Shown here piece by piece: positions 7,993 to 15,956 of a stretch of DNA of 19,026 bases. Where the stretch lies: assembly GCA_027858145.1 (NCBI GenBank), contig JAQIDF010000229.1, forward strand, positions 1 to 19,026, in the 5' to 3' direction. The notes beneath the pieces were generated by a model. It saw only the letters and a list, made by a program, of their open reading frames with translations. It had not been told where the DNA came from and searched no databases. The position numbers and the translations under genes are program-made. Position 1 is the first letter of the stretch. Each line of letters begins with the position of its first letter. This DNA comes from Prolixibacteraceae bacterium (GTDB lineage: Bacteria > Bacteroidota > Bacteroidia > Bacteroidales > Prolixibacteraceae).

Positions 7993-8190
7993 TTGTATTT
8001 TCAAGTTGGGTTAACAGGTTATGTGTTGGGGGCTCAATCGTTAACCATGGCTGCAACATTTATTCCCGTTCTATTTGTAGGGTCATTTATTGGTAAGAGA
8101 ATCAATAACGGCCTTTCTATGACTTTCTTCCAAAAGGCCAGCATGCTTTTGATCCTTATATCGAGCATCTTACTACTTGTTAAAGGGTGA
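7993..8190 (+). pseudogene. C-terminal fragment of a TSUP (sulfite exporter TauE/SafE) permease
   Basis: About 65 residues read YFQVGLTGYVLGAQ, FIPVLFVGSFIGKRINNGLS, FFQKASMLLILISSILLLVK, and end at TGA 8188-8190. The pattern of a helix, a 'P--F-G---GK-I---L----F' loop and a final hydrophobic helix is the end of TauE/SafE permeases. The remaining six or so helices are missing; the frame before it is the 3' end of the transposase remnant, with stops between. The initiating codon at 7993 is nominal. It has no link to polysaccharide use and is probably debris brought in by a rearrangement. Confidence 0.6.
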
Positions 8191-8282
8191 GGAAAAGAAA
8201 GAAACCGAAGGCATTTGGAAGCGATTGAAACCAATTGTCTTCACTCTTTTATGTTTTAGAGGCTTCCTATTGTTCCCGTTGC

Positions 8283-8612
8283 CTATATCTTCAACAGTTT
8301 ATCAACAGAATACCTTCCGCTACCTGCAAAAAGCAAAGCAAAATATACCAAAAGAAAATGTATTGCCGGCTCTTTTACGGCCAGCGGGTCAGATGCGTGT
8401 GCCACAAATACGGCAACCAGCATAGTGAAAATTAGTGGTATAACTGCAAGTCGGGTGCCCAGTCCGAAAATCAGTAGTAATGAACCACCAACTTCGGCAG
8501 TGGCTGCAAGAGCCATTGATGCTGTTGCACTAAGGCCGAAAAGTGGTAAAAATTGTACGGGTTCGCCCGAAAAGAGCATGCCAAATTTAGGAATGCCGTG
8601 TGTGAGTTCCAC
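8283..8612 (-). pseudogene. DoxX-family membrane protein, N-terminally truncated
   Basis: The minus-strand frame of 109 codons runs from GTG at 8612 to a stop near 8283. It encodes LTHGIPKFGMLFSG, a helix AEVGGSLLLIFGLGTRLAVI, a helix FTMLVAVFVAHASDP, the loop KEPAIHFLLVYFALLFAG and a final SGRYSVDKLL. These are three of the four helices and the terminal motif of DoxX proteins (usually about 130-150 residues). In the family LTHGIPKF is preceded by a first helix of about 20 residues; here the frame is closed just upstream by a stop and a palindrome (8613-8640), so the N-terminus is lost. It could still be translated as a three-helix protein, but loss of function is more likely. It is the only recognisable gene of any length on the minus strand. 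Confidence 0.7.
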
Positions 8613-8640
8613 CTGTCCGCCGCAAGGCTATGGCAGACGG
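8613..8640. repeat. REP-like imperfect palindrome
   Basis: CTGTCCGCC (8613-8621) and GGCAGACGG (8632-8640) pair over nine positions with one G-T wobble and one mismatch, around the ten-base loop GCAAGGCTAT. The sequence is GC-rich unlike the DNA on either side, and its CCGCC/AAGGCTATGG composition resembles dispersed palindromes seen in many Bacteroidota genomes (established in general; this copy is not confirmed). It sits at the point where the DoxX gene loses its N-terminus and 32 bases before the GH2 start. Confidence 0.45.
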
Positions 8641-8672
8641 ATCCGACAATTAAAAAAACAAATTATTTACGG

Positions 8673-11534
8673 ATGAAAATGAAAAGAATAATCACATTCG
8701 CAGTATTGATATTTTTGATGGCCTTTTCACTGAAAGGACAAACTCAGCAATTGTCTTCTTACCGGGAAAAGATTTCAATTGATTCAGACTGGCTTTTTGC
8801 CTTTGGCCATCCGTTCGATGCATCCAAAGACTTCAACAACGGCACAAGCTATTTCTCGTACTATACGAAAGCTGGATATGGCGATGGGGCAGCTTCAAAA
8901 TATTTTGACGACCGCGCCTGGAGAAAACTCGACTTGCCCCACGATTGGTGTATTGAACTTCCGTTCGATGCCATGGGCGGCCATAGTCATGGTTATAAAG
9001 CCATTGGCCGTAATTTTCCTGAAAACAGCGTTGGCTGGTACCGCAAAAAATTGTTCATCCCCGAATCCGATCAGGGCAAACGCATCACTTTGGAATTCGA
9101 TGGTGTGCACCGCAATTCAATCGTTTGGGTAAATGGGTTCTATCTTGGAAATGAACACAGTGGGTACATTAATTTCAGTTATGATATTACCAATTACCTC
9201 AATTATGGAGAAGAAAATGTGATTGCCGTTCGGGTAGATGCCACCATGGAAGAAGGCTGGTATTACGAAGGCGCCGGTATCTACAGGCATGTTTGGCTTA
9301 CAAAAACTTCACCTCTGCATGTCAAGAAAGATGGGACTTTCGTTACAACCGAACTGAAAGATAATTCCGCGCTACTTACATCCCGCACGACAGTTGTAAA
9401 CGAATCGGATAAAAGCGCTGTCTTCGATATTGAAGAAACCATTTTCGATGCCGAAGGGAAAGCCATAGCTTCAGGCTCCATTCAGCAACTGACACTCCGT
9501 GCAGGCGACCAAAAAGAGTATTTCAGCAAGTATACTGTTGTCAATCCAAAATTATGGTCAATCGAAACGCCCTACCTGCATAAACTCAAAACGATAATTC
9601 GTTCAGAAGGCAAAGTTGTTGATAATTATGAAACTACGTTGGGGATACGCATTGTAAGGTTCGATGCTAACGAAGGATTTTTCCTCAACGGTAAAAATGT
9701 GAAAATTGTGGGGGCTTGTATGCACCAGGATCATGCCGGAGTTGGAACAGCCATTCCCGATGCCCTGCAGGATTACCGTGTAAAACGGTTAAAAGAGATG
9801 GGCGCTAACGGTATAAGAACCTCGCACAACCCTCCTACCCCCGAGTTGTTGGATGCCTGCGACCGGCAAGGTATGCTTGTTCTCGATGAGAATCGTTTAA
9901 TGGGTACCAATGAGGAACATTTCAGTTCACTTGAACGCCTTATAAAACGCGACCGAAATCATCCCAGCGTGGTTATATGGTCGATGGGCAACGAGGAATG
10001 GGGTATTGAGACAAGCATTAAAGGTGCACGGATTACTGCTGAAATGCAAGCTTATGCCCAACGGTTCGACTCTTCACGTGCTTTTACTGTTGCCGCAAGT
10101 GGAGGTTGGGACAATGGCAGCGGAATAACTCCTCAGATAATTGGCTACAACTACATCGGCCATGGAGATATTGACAAACACCACGCTCAATTTCCGTGGC
10201 AAGCCGGTATTGGAACTGAAGAGACCAGTACACATCAAACCCGGGGTATTTACATCACTGATCACGATAAAGCCCAGATAGGATTAACTGATGAATCACC
10301 AAGATATTATGAGGCAGAAAAGGGTTGGAAGTTTTATGCTGAACGCCCTTTCCTTTCCGGGCTGTTTTATTGGACCGGTTTCGACTACCGGGGTGAATAT
10401 AACCCTTATAACTGGCCTGCTGTGATCAATCAATCGGGTAGTTTCGACCTGTGCGGTTTTCAAAAGGATATATTTTACTACTTCAAATCGTGGTGGGGAA
10501 ATGAACCCGTTTTACATATTTTTCCACACTGGAACTGGAAAGGACAGGAAGGAAAAGAGATCAATGTAACCGTTTTCAGCAACTGTGACCAGGTTGAATT
10601 ATTCCTCAACAAAAAAAGCCTCGGTAAACAAACCATGCAAATTAACGGGCATCTCCAATGGAAAGTAAATTACCAACCGGGGATTTTGATGGCCAAAGGT
10701 TACAAAAATGGAAAAATAATTTTAGAAGATAAAGTGCAAACCACTGGTGATGCAGCATCCCTTCAATTCACTGCCGACCGCGATTCTATAAATTCAGACG
10801 GGAAAGATCTATCTGTTGTTACAGTTCAGGTTAACGACAAAGATGGCTTAATGGTGCCGAATTCCGATAACCAAATCAGTTTTACAATCACTGATCCCGG
10901 CAAAATAATCGGGATTGGTAATGGAGATCCAACCAGCCACGAGGCGGATAAATTTTATAAAAGTGTCAAAGCTTCAAAAATTGAAAACCTGAAAGAGCTG
11001 TCTGTTAACAATCTTGAAAACCGTTCTGAGCATACTCCCGGTTGGGACGATTCGGACTGGGAACGTGCATTTTTAAGCAGCAGAGACGACGATTGGCGCG
11101 TTTATAAAGACACTTTGCTTGTAGTCCGCGGGACTTTTGAGCTGCCTGAAATCACAAATGAAACTCAAATAACCCTTTTTACAAAAAGCATAGTTGAAAA
11201 CCAATCGATCTATGTGAATGGCCATTTAATGGCTTCAAATGTAAAACGCAATGCACCTGGGCAATCGTACCTTATTGACCATTCAATTATTAAGCCTGGT
11301 GTTAACGTGTATGCAGTTACAGGAAAAAGGTTTAAAAAGACACAACAATGGGACGAACCGAATACAGATACTGGATTGGTACAGGTGGTTGATCCCGCCG
11401 GACAATGGAACCGGAAAGCATTTAACGGCTTGGCTCAGATAATTGTACAATCATCGAACCAGGCAGGTGAAGTAGTTTTATCAGCAACCTCACCAGGATT
11501 AAAACCTGCATCCATTAAAATTCAAACTCATTGA
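8673..11534 (+). CDS. GH2 exo-beta-glycosidase with DUF4982 and a split C-terminal domain
   Basis: I start at ATG 8673 (953 residues) because it gives a proper signal peptide ending SLKGQ; the frame stays open further upstream only through DoxX debris. The jelly-roll sugar-binding domain (about 32-210) contains LPHDWCIELPF and VGWYRKKLFIP. An Ig-like domain follows (about 215-315). The TIM barrel (about 320-600) carries IRTSHNPP, WSMGNEEW with acid/base Glu441, and GIGTEETSTH with the likely nucleophile Glu516. DUF4982 spans about 612-693 (CDQVELFLNKKSLG). The last beta-sandwich starts near 692 (LQFTADRDSI) and is interrupted after GNGDPTSHE by about 140 extra residues (764-905) resembling a galactose-binding-type jelly roll, before resuming with KAFNGLAQIIVQS. 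Family precedents point to beta-galactosidase, but beta-mannosidase or beta-glucuronidase is possible. It acts in the periplasm. Confidence 0.9.
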   Translation: MKMKRIITFAVLIFLMAFSLKGQTQQLSSYREKISIDSDWLFAFGHPFDASKDFNNGTSYFSYYTKAGYGDGAASKYFDDRAWRKLDLPHDWCIELPFDAMGGHSHGYKAIGRNFPENSVGWYRKKLFIPESDQGKRITLEFDGVHRNSIVWVNGFYLGNEHSGYINFSYDITNYLNYGEENVIAVRVDATMEEGWYYEGAGIYRHVWLTKTSPLHVKKDGTFVTTELKDNSALLTSRTTVVNESDKSAVFDIEETIFDAEGKAIASGSIQQLTLRAGDQKEYFSKYTVVNPKLWSIETPYLHKLKTIIRSEGKVVDNYETTLGIRIVRFDANEGFFLNGKNVKIVGACMHQDHAGVGTAIPDALQDYRVKRLKEMGANGIRTSHNPPTPELLDACDRQGMLVLDENRLMGTNEEHFSSLERLIKRDRNHPSVVIWSMGNEEWGIETSIKGARITAEMQAYAQRFDSSRAFTVAASGGWDNGSGITPQIIGYNYIGHGDIDKHHAQFPWQAGIGTEETSTHQTRGIYITDHDKAQIGLTDESPRYYEAEKGWKFYAERPFLSGLFYWTGFDYRGEYNPYNWPAVINQSGSFDLCGFQKDIFYYFKSWWGNEPVLHIFPHWNWKGQEGKEINVTVFSNCDQVELFLNKKSLGKQTMQINGHLQWKVNYQPGILMAKGYKNGKIILEDKVQTTGDAASLQFTADRDSINSDGKDLSVVTVQVNDKDGLMVPNSDNQISFTITDPGKIIGIGNGDPTSHEADKFYKSVKASKIENLKELSVNNLENRSEHTPGWDDSDWERAFLSSRDDDWRVYKDTLLVVRGTFELPEITNETQITLFTKSIVENQSIYVNGHLMASNVKRNAPGQSYLIDHSIIKPGVNVYAVTGKRFKKTQQWDEPNTDTGLVQVVDPAGQWNRKAFNGLAQIIVQSSNQAGEVVLSATSPGLKPASIKIQTH

Positions 11535-11862
11535 ATATAAACTAAAATAACAAATCTATAACATGATAATTAGGAGGAAATCTTTACTTTTATAACAGTT
11601 AAAGGAAAATTAGTTTAATAGGAAAAGGTGGAATTATGAGAAACAGTAAGATTTAAATTAGTTCAACTTGCTTGTCGTAAAAACAAATCAGAAAATCAAA
11701 ATGAATGTGAGATTGATTTAAACAACGTCCCATCAGGGATATATTTTAAAATTAAGCACAAGTAGTAATGCTCTGAATAAAAGAATTGTTGTGAACAAAT
11801 AAAACCAGGTTGTTATTAATGAGCTTTCATTTTTAGGCGAATACAAAAATTGAAAAAAAGTT
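11535..11862. other. 328-base gap between two GH2 genes, largely decayed coding sequence
   Basis: There is no intact gene. The central part (about 11643-11802) is a degenerate T9SS sorting domain, listed separately. The first 100 bases are AT-rich; a possible older piece, ITVKGKLV, at about 11595-11618 would fit the usual strand before that domain but is followed by stops. The last 60 bases are the leader of the next GH2. I see no convincing Bacteroidota promoter and no terminator hairpin. Confidence 0.6.
11643..11802 (+). pseudogene. Relic of a T9SS type A C-terminal sorting domain
   Basis: Read from 11643 the DNA encodes TVRFKLVQLACRKNK, then EIDLNNVPSGIYFKI (to 11753). After a frame change within the next few bases it reads STSSNALNKRIVVNK and TAA at 11800-11802. 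'I-DL--LPSGIYF-KI' followed after 10 or so residues by 'KKIVV-K-stop' is the hallmark end of T9SS-exported proteins. An indel between 11751 and 11757 and stops upstream near 11616-11639 have destroyed the frame. The passenger protein is gone. This was therefore the tail of a secreted enzyme or binding protein once encoded here, or a tail once fused to the preceding GH2. Confidence 0.65.
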
Positions 11863-14352
11863 ATGAACTCAAAAAAAAATCTTTCCAAATTTTTACCTTC
11901 GATATTAATTTATCTGGTAATAAGCCTATTTGTAAACACAATTTACGGCCAAACTAATAACAACGGTAACGCTGAGATTGGCAAACAAATAAATGTTGAT
12001 TCAGGGAATTCAATGTCTAACCTGCGAGAGGTCATTCCTTTTGATGATAGCTGGCTTTTCTGGCTGGGCGATGACCCTGCTGCTAAAGAACCCAACTTCG
12101 ACGACACCCGCTGGCGCTCTTTGAGTGTTCCTCACGACTGGAGTATCGAACAGCCTGCAAATCCACCCCCAGGTGGCGAAAGAAATGGTGGCTACTTTTC
12201 ACACGGTATAGGCTGGTATCGAAAAAGTTTCACATTTCAAGACTCCACTAAAAAGGTAGTTGTAGAGTTTGATGGGGTATACATGAACAGCGATGTATGG
12301 ATCAACGGCCAGTTTCTTGGACGCCGGCCTTATGGGTTTATCGGCTTTCGATATGACCTTACCGAATACCTAAATAAGGACGGATCGCCCAATGTACTAG
12401 CTGTTCGGGTTGATGATTCAGCAGAACCTTCTGTCCGTTGGTATGCCGGTTCAGGTATTTACCGGCATGTACGTTTAATCACTACCGGCTATACTCATTT
12501 TCACCTCGATGGAGGCATTTTCATCACAACACCGGAAATCTCGTCAGAAAAAGCAATAGTTAAAGCCGATTATATTATAGATCCTAATTTCTTTACCGAT
12601 CAGGAACGACAAGCTTGGGCGAAAGATCCCTGGAAAGTAAAGCCTGACACTATGGATATTACATTGCTTAGTTCTGTATTGGCTGCAGATGGTTCTGTGA
12701 TTGTATCTACCGAATCGAAGCTTTCGCTCCAAAGTATGCGCCCGGGTCAACGTGCTACACAACTGCTTACTGTAAATAATCCTAATCTTTGGTCAGACAA
12801 TAGGCCCAATCTATACCAATTGCGCAGCACACTGATGCTCGAAGGTCGCACCCTCGACGAGACTGTCACAACGTTTGGCATCCGCAGTCTTAAATATGAT
12901 CCCGACAAAGGTCTGTTCGTTAACGGCAAGTCCACCAAGCTCAAGGGTGTCTGCCTGCACCAGGATGCCGGTTCCTTTGGTAATGCTGTGCCAATTGCAA
13001 TTTGGGCATATCGTCTTGGACTGCTAAAAGAGATGGGTTGCAATGCTATCCGTCCAAGCCATCACCCTTTCGCTCCTGAGTTTTACGATCTGTGCGACCA
13101 ACTTGGTTTTTACGTTTTTGATGAAGCTTTTGATGAGTGGACACGCGACTGGACACTCAACTTCACTGAAAATAACCGAGGAAAAGCAAAATTTGGCTAT
13201 CATCTTTATTTTAACCAGTGGTATGAGACCGATTTACGCGCCATGTTGCGCCGCGACCGAAATCATCCAAGTGTAATTCTCTACAGCATTGGCAACGAGA
13301 TTCCCGATCAATTCAATGACGATGGCTGGAAGCTTGCAAAAAAACTGATGGACATCTGTCATGAAGAAGATCCCACACGCCTAGCTACCTCAGCCTGCGA
13401 CCAGTCTTATGTATCTTCGAGAAATGGGTTTATGGACCAGCTTGATATAGCCGGATATAATTATATTGACCGCCTATACGGTGACAGTACCTATGTACCC
13501 GAACGCAGACGCTTCCCCAATCGTCTCATTCTGGGAACTGAAACTGGCAGACAAATCCATTACTGGCTCGGCGTTCGTGATAATGACTATGTCATCGGCG
13601 ACTTTATATGGACGGGTATTGACTATTTGGGAGAAACCCGCAGATTCCCCAGTCGTGGTAGTAGTTCCGGTTTAATTGACATTGCCGGAGGGAAAAAGTT
13701 TGGATTTTATCAACGTGCTGCCTATTGGCGTGAAGATCCTGTTTTACAGTTATTCGTAGTTACAGGTGAAAAAACAGATAACGCCTGGCAATCGCAGTCG
13801 GCAGAGCTTAAATGGAACTGGCCGACAAAAAAAACCGTGACAGTTAGGGTTACCACCAATTGCGACGAAGTCGAATTGTTTCTCAATAAACGTTCTCTTG
13901 GACGAAAAGCTGTATCTCATAACCTTTACACGAACGACTGGGAAGAAGTAAGCTATAAACCGGGAGAGCTGAAAGCGGTTGGTTATCTAAAAGGTCGTCA
14001 GGTAGTCACTTCAAAACTGCTCACCACAGGCCCGGCAACGAAACTTCAACTCACACCGCTGTCCATACCCATTGTTAGTGATATCCAATTATTCGAAATC
14101 ACCGTGGTTGACAAAGTCGGGTTGAATGTGATTGATGTACCAGCTGCTGTCACAGTAAAAGTTGAAGGTTCAGGCCGCTTTGTTGGTCTTGACTCCGGTG
14201 ATCTGGTCTATGACGGCATTTTCAAAACCAACACACGCAACACTTATCAGGGGCGACTTTTGGTTGCAGTGCAGCGAACCAGTCCGGATGGAGAAATTCG
14301 CATTACTGCTTCTTCCACAGGATTGTCATCAGCAATTTCATTGGTAAAGTGA
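11863..14352 (+). CDS. GH2 exo-beta-glycosidase with DUF4982
   Basis: The protein has 829 residues. Residues 1-29 are a long signal peptide ending TIYGQ. The sugar-binding jelly roll (about 50-200) contains VPHDWSIEQPA, GIGWYRKSF and WYAGSGIYRHV. The Ig-like sandwich contains an expanded loop around 245-260. The barrel (about 350-630) shows IRPSHHPF, LYSIGNEIPD with acid/base Glu479, and LILGTETGRQ with nucleophile Glu560. DUF4982 (about 646-720) contains CDEVELFLNKRSLG, and a compact terminal sandwich (about 725-829) ends ITASSTGL. Unlike the GH2 at 8673, its last domain is uninterrupted. The two share an architecture but differ in sequence, so they probably act on different linkages. Beta-galactosidase is the family default. 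Codon choice looks somewhat more GC-rich than in the mannanase region, which may mean a separate origin. Confidence 0.9.
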   Translation: MNSKKNLSKFLPSILIYLVISLFVNTIYGQTNNNGNAEIGKQINVDSGNSMSNLREVIPFDDSWLFWLGDDPAAKEPNFDDTRWRSLSVPHDWSIEQPANPPPGGERNGGYFSHGIGWYRKSFTFQDSTKKVVVEFDGVYMNSDVWINGQFLGRRPYGFIGFRYDLTEYLNKDGSPNVLAVRVDDSAEPSVRWYAGSGIYRHVRLITTGYTHFHLDGGIFITTPEISSEKAIVKADYIIDPNFFTDQERQAWAKDPWKVKPDTMDITLLSSVLAADGSVIVSTESKLSLQSMRPGQRATQLLTVNNPNLWSDNRPNLYQLRSTLMLEGRTLDETVTTFGIRSLKYDPDKGLFVNGKSTKLKGVCLHQDAGSFGNAVPIAIWAYRLGLLKEMGCNAIRPSHHPFAPEFYDLCDQLGFYVFDEAFDEWTRDWTLNFTENNRGKAKFGYHLYFNQWYETDLRAMLRRDRNHPSVILYSIGNEIPDQFNDDGWKLAKKLMDICHEEDPTRLATSACDQSYVSSRNGFMDQLDIAGYNYIDRLYGDSTYVPERRRFPNRLILGTETGRQIHYWLGVRDNDYVIGDFIWTGIDYLGETRRFPSRGSSSGLIDIAGGKKFGFYQRAAYWREDPVLQLFVVTGEKTDNAWQSQSAELKWNWPTKKTVTVRVTTNCDEVELFLNKRSLGRKAVSHNLYTNDWEEVSYKPGELKAVGYLKGRQVVTSKLLTTGPATKLQLTPLSIPIVSDIQLFEITVVDKVGLNVIDVPAAVTVKVEGSGRFVGLDSGDLVYDGIFKTNTRNTYQGRLLVAVQRTSPDGEIRITASSTGLSSAISLVK

Positions 14353-14475
14353 CCGGGAAAAATATGAACACGGCTCTGACCGAAAGTGGAGTTGTTCACA
14401 TCCGTTGAATCTCTAATCCCTGAAAACCATGTTTTAAGTGATAGATAAAATTATTTAACATATAAAAATGAAAAA

Positions 14476-15006
14476 ATGGAAAAAAGAACCAATTTCACAA
14501 AAAAAAGCAAAGTTGTTATAGCCTTTGTATTTGTTAGCATTTTTCTGTTTAGTACTTCAATCACATTTGCCCAAAACTCTGATTTTTCGGGCATATGGAC
14601 CTATAATGAAAGCAAAAGTAAAATGCCAGAAATGGGATTTCGCATGGCAGCATCTAAAATTACAGTTTCACAAGACAACCTCGCACTGAAAACAGAAAGG
14701 GTTTCCAGAGGCAGGGATGGTGAAGAACGGATTACAAAAGAATCAATTACTTTAGATGGTAAAGAGTGTGAAAATGTTGTTTTTCAGGACATAAAAAGAA
14801 AATCTACAGCAACATGGTCAACCGATGAAAAATCATTAAACATCCAATCATCAATGACTTTCGATAGAAACGGGGAAAAGAGGGAGATTAAATCAGCTGA
14901 AACCTGGCACCTCAGCGATGATAAAAGCGTCCTTACTATTGAAGCGGTTTCTGATTCGCGAAATGGAGAAATGAAAGCTACTTTGGTTTATGAAAAAGCA
15001 AAATAA
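14476..15006 (+). CDS. Small secreted lipocalin-like beta protein of unknown function
   Basis: The protein has 176 residues. The N-terminal signal peptide has a basic MEKRTNFTKKSK, a hydrophobic core and cleavage after ITFAQ. The mature part opens DFSGIWTYNESKSKMPE, the 'F-G-W--N--KS' start shared by lipocalin-like domains in Bacteroidota. It continues as alternating charged beta strands: ASKITVSQDNLALKTER, TWSTDEKSLNIQSS, TWHLSDDKSVLTIE, and a final KATLVYEKAK. The length fits a single small barrel. No catalytic motif is visible, and binding of a small hydrophobic or sugar ligand is only a guess. An ATG at 14468 is out of frame and gives a 17-codon dead end, so 14476 is the start. The metallo-hydrolase gene begins 77 bases later. 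Confidence 0.68.
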   Translation: MEKRTNFTKKSKVVIAFVFVSIFLFSTSITFAQNSDFSGIWTYNESKSKMPEMGFRMAASKITVSQDNLALKTERVSRGRDGEERITKESITLDGKECENVVFQDIKRKSTATWSTDEKSLNIQSSMTFDRNGEKREIKSAETWHLSDDKSVLTIEAVSDSRNGEMKATLVYEKAK

Positions 15007-15083
15007 AATGCAAAAACAAATCAGGAATATCAACATCTAATTATTGTTGACATCCCTAATAAAATCTATAAAAGTCTGGAATT

Positions 15084-15944
15084 ATGAAAATCATCTCTAT
15101 TTACTTCATTTTATTATTATTTACCTCATTAGCCTTTGCTCAACAACAAACTCCTCAGCCTGTTAGTTTACAAAATATTGTCGGAAATTTATATGAAGTT
15201 CTCGATGGCAGAGGCGCACGGGGTGGCGTTTTTATTGGCCAAAACGGAATTCTGGTAATCGATTCAAAACAGGATGAAAATTCTGTACAACAAACCATTG
15301 ATGAAATAAACAAACTATCGGACAAACCCATTAAATATCTGGTAAATACCCATAGCGATGGCGACCATGTTACAGGTAATCAATTCTTTCCATCTACTAC
15401 AACTATTGTTTCGCATGAAAACTGTCGTAAAGAATTATTCCTCTCAAAAAGAGACGGAAGCCCATCCGATTGGAATAATTCAGGGTTATTGTCATTCGTT
15501 CCTTCTTTAACATTTCACGATAAAATGGAAATTTATCTTGGCTCAAAAAAGGTTGAGTTATGGTATTTTGGAATTGGCCATACAACCGGCGATGCCGTTG
15601 TATATTTTCCTGATGAAAAGGTTGCATTTATTGGCGATCAGGTTTTTGTAGGAAGGGCACAACTTATTCATTCCTACAAAGGCGGCAACTCTTTTGAGCA
15701 TGTTAAAACCCTCACCAGGATGTTAGAAACCCTCGAAGCTGAGAAATTCTATTCCGGACACAGCGATGTACTAACTCGTGAAGCAGTTCAAAATCATATC
15801 AATGAAATGAAAACTCTTCAGGAAAAAGTTAAAACCCTTATTGAAAAGAACAAAACGCTCGATGAGGTCAAAAATGAATTTGAAAAAGACCAGGAAAGAT
15901 TGATTGAAGTAATTTTCAACGAATTAATTGATCAAAAAAATTAA
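15084..15944 (+). CDS. Secreted metallo-beta-lactamase-fold hydrolase
   Basis: The protein has 286 residues with a signal peptide ending LAFAQ (residue 20). The metal-binding set is visible: NTHSDGDHVTGN with His90, Asp92, Asp94 and His95; FGIGHTTGD with His166; FIGDQVF with bridging Asp185; and SGHSD with His226. The HxDxDH version of the first motif is a common subclass of the fold. The C-terminal 55 residues (from about 232) are a charged helix that may be a coiled coil (MKTLQEKVKTLIEKNKTLDE). Members hydrolyse esters, lactones, sulfates or beta-lactams, and the sequence does not tell which. The GH35-like gene starts 12 bases after its stop, so the two are surely co-transcribed. An esterase or lactonase role on a substituted glycan is an inference only. 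Confidence 0.83.
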   Translation: MKIISIYFILLLFTSLAFAQQQTPQPVSLQNIVGNLYEVLDGRGARGGVFIGQNGILVIDSKQDENSVQQTIDEINKLSDKPIKYLVNTHSDGDHVTGNQFFPSTTTIVSHENCRKELFLSKRDGSPSDWNNSGLLSFVPSLTFHDKMEIYLGSKKVELWYFGIGHTTGDAVVYFPDEKVAFIGDQVFVGRAQLIHSYKGGNSFEHVKTLTRMLETLEAEKFYSGHSDVLTREAVQNHINEMKTLQEKVKTLIEKNKTLDEVKNEFEKDQERLIEVIFNELIDQKN

Positions 15945-15956
15945 AATCATAAACAC

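Noticed and set aside
8177..8435. Overlapping + strand frames opposite the DoxX gene.
   Set aside because: They are low-complexity antisense shadows with no recognisable motif, while the minus strand shows a clear DoxX pattern.
8553..8672. Possible 40-residue N-terminal extension of the GH2 that begins at 8673.
   Set aside because: The extension overlaps antisense DoxX sequence and the palindrome, has no signal-peptide character, and would bury the clear signal peptide starting at ATG 8673.
15030..15050. Inverted repeat TCAACA/TGTTGA between the lipocalin-like gene and the metallo-hydrolase.
   Set aside because: Six base pairs around a nine-base AT-rich loop without a T tract is too weak for a terminator, and no known operator matches.
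15351..15368. The metallo-hydrolase has HSDGDH instead of the textbook HxHxDH, which might suggest a lost zinc ligand.
   Set aside because: THxDxDH is a common natural form across the metallo-beta-lactamase superfamily, and all other metal ligands (His95, His166, Asp185, His226) are present, so activity is expected.
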